DNA of 64,000 nt from Pollenia angustigena (Eukaryota; Arthropoda; Insecta; Diptera; Polleniidae). Location of the stretch: positions 33,843,882-33,907,881 of the forward strand of contig OV884059.1 in the NCBI GenBank assembly GCA_930367215.1. Direction: 5' to 3'. The notes under the pieces were generated by a model. The model saw only the letters and a program-made list of their open reading frames with translations, had not been told where the DNA came from and did no database searches. Positions 61,133-64,000 of the stretch are shown piece by piece; positions within the stretch are counted from its first letter, which is position 1; the number at the start of each line of letters is the position of its first letter. Position numbers and translations under genes: made by a program.

Positions 61133-61369
61133 ATATGTATTAAAAAAAAACTTTTCTGTTGGTCTAATTTTTTATCCATGTGTCCTGGTTGATAGATTCA
61201 AACATCTGGATGCCCTAAGATAAAAGCAAATGTGACAGCAGGTTCTAATTTTTCCCCAAATTAAAACTGGTGATTTTTCCAATTTTCCAAAAACTTCACT
61301 TGTTTATAGAAATCTCGAAATCGACACAAGATATGAATATGCCGAAATATTTTAAACACTTTTCAATAA

Positions 61370-61745
61370 CTGTCAAGACAGGTTTCAAGATTTTGTAATT
61401 TTACAACCGCTATTAGATCTTTTCGAAAACCCTTTTCGTTGCGATGTAAGCAACTTCGAATTTGATATTCAATCAGAACTAATCATACTACGAAGCGAAG
61501 TAAATGCTCTAGACGAAAATAATATTGTAGAGTTCTGGAAAGATTTGGATGGCGAGTTCTATCCTGAACTGAAAAAAATTCATTTAAGTGCCTCTCTTTA
61601 TTCGGCACTACTTACCTATGCGAAAAACTTTTTTCGGATTTAAAATTTATTTGTTCCAAGCAACGTAAATTAAGTTAAGTTCATCCCATTTAAAAAGCAT
61701 TCTGCTATTACGAAACTGCCATAAAAGTATAAATTTAGAAGATTT
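61370..61745 (+). pseudogene. hAT transposase C-terminal relic (GTF2IRD2-like)
   Basis: Fragments in three frames: RFQDFVILQPLLDLFENPF, CDVSNFEFDIQSELIILRSE, FWKDLDGEFYPELKKI, then CEKLFSDLKFICSKQRKLS and the words HLKSILLLRNCHKS-like. This is the dimerisation end typical of the GTF2IRD2/EPM2AIP1 hAT group. Frameshifts near 61600 and 61670. The rest of the element was not found. Confidence 0.6.
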
Positions 61746-61914
61746 TATTTTATTTTATACTTTATTAAATTATTTAAGCTTAAGGTCACTTTTTTTTAAA
61801 AATTAATTAAAATGTTTTTATTCGATATTTCGATTTCAGTTGGAAATTTTCTTCAGTATAAAATTTAATAAAAAAGGTCGAAGAAAAAGGATTATAATTT
61901 ACTAAAGATTTTAT

Positions 61915-62270
61915 TTTATAAGTTGTATAACACAAGGGAACAAAATTAACCATTTTTTGTGTTGCTAGAAAATGTGTAGCAGTTCTTTACCAATTCAATG
62001 TCGCTGATTTTAAAACTGCACTTTTTTTCTATCAGGTGTGATTTGCGTGCAATATTTATTTTTTATGAATTTTTAAAACATAAAAATCTTTTATTTTTTA
62101 CAATTGTTTGATAAGATATTTGAAACTGATTTAGAGTCAAAAAGCTTCCGAATAAAAAAAGTGCAGTTTTAAAATCAGCGACATTAAATTGATAAAGAAT
62201 TGCTACAAATATTTTATCAACACAAAAAATTTTTATTTTGTACCTTTGTGTTATACAACTTATAAAATAT
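61915..62270. repeat. Palindromic MITE with about 115-bp arms
   Basis: Left arm from AAGTTGTATAACACAAGG through TGTCGCTGATTTTAAAACTG to CACTTTTTT; the right arm is the inverse to CCTTTGTGTTATACAACTT. The loop is about 120 bp. Confidence 0.8.
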
Positions 62271-62390
62271 ATTACTAACATTTTATTTCGGCTGTAATTG
62301 AATGCATTCTCTCATTTTCTCTGGTACTAACTAATACACAACCAAAAAATTTTTGGAAATGCCTGGTCTAGAAACAGATTTATGGAGATT

Positions 62391-62777
62391 TATGAGCATT
62401 TCGTCTATTTCGACAAATTTTTTATCAGTCATTCCTTGCTGCAAGATCTGCAAAAAGCTGCTTATCGTGCTACAGGTACCGTAAGATAAAACAGAACGAA
62501 GAAATGACCCCTAGTGTCTGTCAAGGATATGAAGAAAAAAAAACCTGCAGAATTTAACTACCGATTTGATGCAGCCAATGAAATTTTGTTCGTGCGATGG
62601 CTTGATTATAACGTATGCACTATGGGCACAAATTACGATTTTGTTAATCCTCTGGGCAATGTTTTTGTCTTTTGTCTTTCAAAACTATAACAAATCTATG
62701 AGAGGAGTCACCCAAGCTGACCAATCAAGTATATCCAGAACTTATTTGCGCAGTGAAAAATCTGATGGAAGACGGCG
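62391..62777 (+). pseudogene. piggyBac transposase-like, C-terminal fragment
   Basis: EHFVYFDKFFISHSLLQDLQ, KAAYRATGTVR, then a stop, NRTKK, stop, and VKDMKKKKPAEFNYRFDAAN and EILFVRW. The YFD aspartate corresponds to a catalytic Asp of piggyBac. It continues in shifting frames as NYDFVNPLGNV and YNKSMRGVTQADQ...RTYLRSEK, the family's YNKxMGGVDRxDQ block. It is cut at 62777 by the Transib-2 insertion. It may be the other half of the fragment at 52286. Confidence 0.8.
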
Positions 62778-63795
62778 CACAGTGCTTTGGCCCATAGACA
62801 TAAATAAAAAAGAAAACAAGTCTTAGATTGTACTTAAAAATGTACAGATCGATAGATAACAAAATAATTAAAATGAATTTTGAAGAATTTTTAAGATTTA
62901 ACTCTTTTTGGCGGCGCTAGAGGGCGCCAAAGTTTGAGAATTTATAGTAAAAATGGCCAAACAACTACTTGAGTTTTACATGCTATAGGAAAACTGTTGT
63001 AGTAGTTTACTATATTTAGAACTAACTGTAAAAAAATTTTATTGAATTATTTTCTCATAAGTGTTGTTTTATTGGTTTGAAAAATGCTTATTATTTACTT
63101 TAGCTCTAAAAATTTTCTAGCTTTGATGAAATATTAAAAAAAAAGAAAAATACCGTCTATGGGTTTTTTTTCTGATTTCGAATATTTAAACTGTTTTCTA
63201 ATAACTCTAAGAAAAACAATTGAAAAAATTTTACCACAACTTGAAAAAAAAATGTATTTAAAAAAAATGCTATTTTCGTGATTTTCGCTCAAATTTTCAT
63301 AGATTGAATTAGTTTAAAAAAAATAAACTAGGCACATAATAAGAAATATTAAGGTATAAAAGTGGCTTTATGTAATTATAATGAAACGTAACTAATAACT
63401 AAAATAAATTTCAGGGTGCTTGTCCGAAGAAGCATTGGAAGCCAACCACAAAATCGTGAGAAAACCCAGACTTTCCCATGCGAGAAAAACGTCACGACGA
63501 CACTCATAAAGATTTAATGACTCATTTAATACATTTCTCAGATGAACAACGCAAACAGGAATCAAAAGACTAAAAAAAATATATTTTTTGAAGAAGTTGA
63601 GAAATATATACTGAGAGAAAATGTACCAGTTAAAGATGACGAAACAAATGTTTCGTTGAGCGGCAATATTTTTTTGGAAGAATTCAGTACTGAAGATGAT
63701 TTATTGTAATTAAAAAATATGAACATATCTAAATAATAAATAAATTAGTTTAAAGAAAATAAATTAGGAATATAATAAGAAATAATTCCAAATAA
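62778..63795 (+). mobile_element. Transib family 2, copy B (terminus plus transposase C-terminus)
   Basis: Flanked on the left by CGGCG (62773-62777), it starts CACAGTGCTTTGGCCCATAG. A 630-bp spacer colinear with copies A1/A2 is followed at 63412 by the acceptor-like AAATAAATTTCAG and the coding relic LSEEALEANHKIVRKPRLSH, DLMTHLI, FEEVEKYILRENVPVKDDET to a stop near 63711. The bulk of the transposase is absent. The right end merges with repeat R. No second terminal repeat is visible. Confidence 0.75.
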
Positions 63796-63796
63796 T

Positions 63797-64000
63797 TCAT
63801 TAGATCAGCTCAGAATCACTTTCTGAGTCGATCTAACGATGTCCGTCCGGCCGGCTGGTGGTCCATGCAATCTTGTGCATACAGATCGCAAATTCGGAGA
63901 CAATTTGATGAAATTTGTCCCAGAGGCTCTGAGTGGTACAAGGACCAAGCCTATTAAAAATGGAACGAATCGGTCCATAATTTTACAAAAGCCATCTTAT
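63797..64000 (-). repeat. Dispersed fly repeat R, copy at window end
   Basis: Minus-strand counterpart of 13490-13690: GATCTAACGATGTCCGTCCG, the GGCCGGCTGG block and CAATTTGATGAAATTTGTC. It runs off the window. Confidence 0.65.

Larger units (their letters stand above)
54406..61217. mobile_element. Composite hAT element (outer layer), TSD AGATAAAA
   Basis: AGATAAAA at 54398-54405 and 61218-61225; ends TAGGCCTGCCATACGTCC and the imperfect inverse ATCTGGATGCCCTA. GTCCTGG words recur near both ends. Its 6.8 kb are mostly later insertions: the TIR element 54550-57944, the MITE 58252-60393 and a solo LTR 60725-61132. The ends resemble those of the element at 43932 (TAGGGTTGCCATACG). Confidence 0.85.

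Overview
This is AT-rich nuclear DNA from a higher fly, probably a calyptrate; I infer this from the transposon content and an insect-type salt-inducible kinase gene, and cannot confirm the species from sequence alone. Only one host gene is recognisable: the 5' half of a salt-inducible kinase (Sik2 type) on the minus strand. It has six coding exons (27023 down to 2466), canonical splice sites and continuous phase. The gene continues past position 1. Its first intron is 18.5 kb and packed with transposons, and its second intron is almost entirely one MITE.

Nearly everything else is transposable elements, many nested, with target-site duplications (TSDs) that can be read directly. Left part (1-27 kb, Sik2 introns): a Tc1/mariner transposase relic, palindromic and PIF-like MITEs, a dispersed fly repeat with a 3' hairpin, an almost complete Jockey-clade retrotransposon (14.5-19.3 kb), a deletion-derived Transib element (19924-21833, TSD CGGCG), a 1.15-kb palindrome and a 5'-truncated Jockey copy (TSD of 13 bp).

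Middle (27-42 kb, upstream of Sik2): a four-level nest of hAT/PIF/hAT/MITE (27308-32142), and an almost intact autonomous Transib transposon (34091-37758, TSD CGTCG). Its transposase carries the hallmarks of the V(D)J recombinase RAG1 core: a GRPR nonamer-binding-type motif, DDE residues, and CxxC and HxxxxH zinc ligands. It is broken by one apparent one-base deletion. A second Transib family is present as fragments at 13.7-14.5, 19.3-19.9 and 62.8-63.8 kb; its terminal repeat starts with CACAGTG, identical to the RSS heptamer, followed 23 bases later by an A-rich nonamer-like stretch. I regard this Transib/RAG-like cluster as the most interesting system in the window. The superfamily itself is already known.

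Right part (42-64 kb): hAT and PIF-like MITEs, a CGGBP1/hAT-type pseudogene, two piggyBac transposase fragments, a large composite hAT (54406-61217) that holds a TIR element with a broken multi-exon gene, two solo LTRs (one less certain), and the second-family Transib copy, which landed inside the piggyBac pseudogene. No tRNA, rRNA or CRISPR was found. Stretches not listed are AT-rich and showed nothing I could support.
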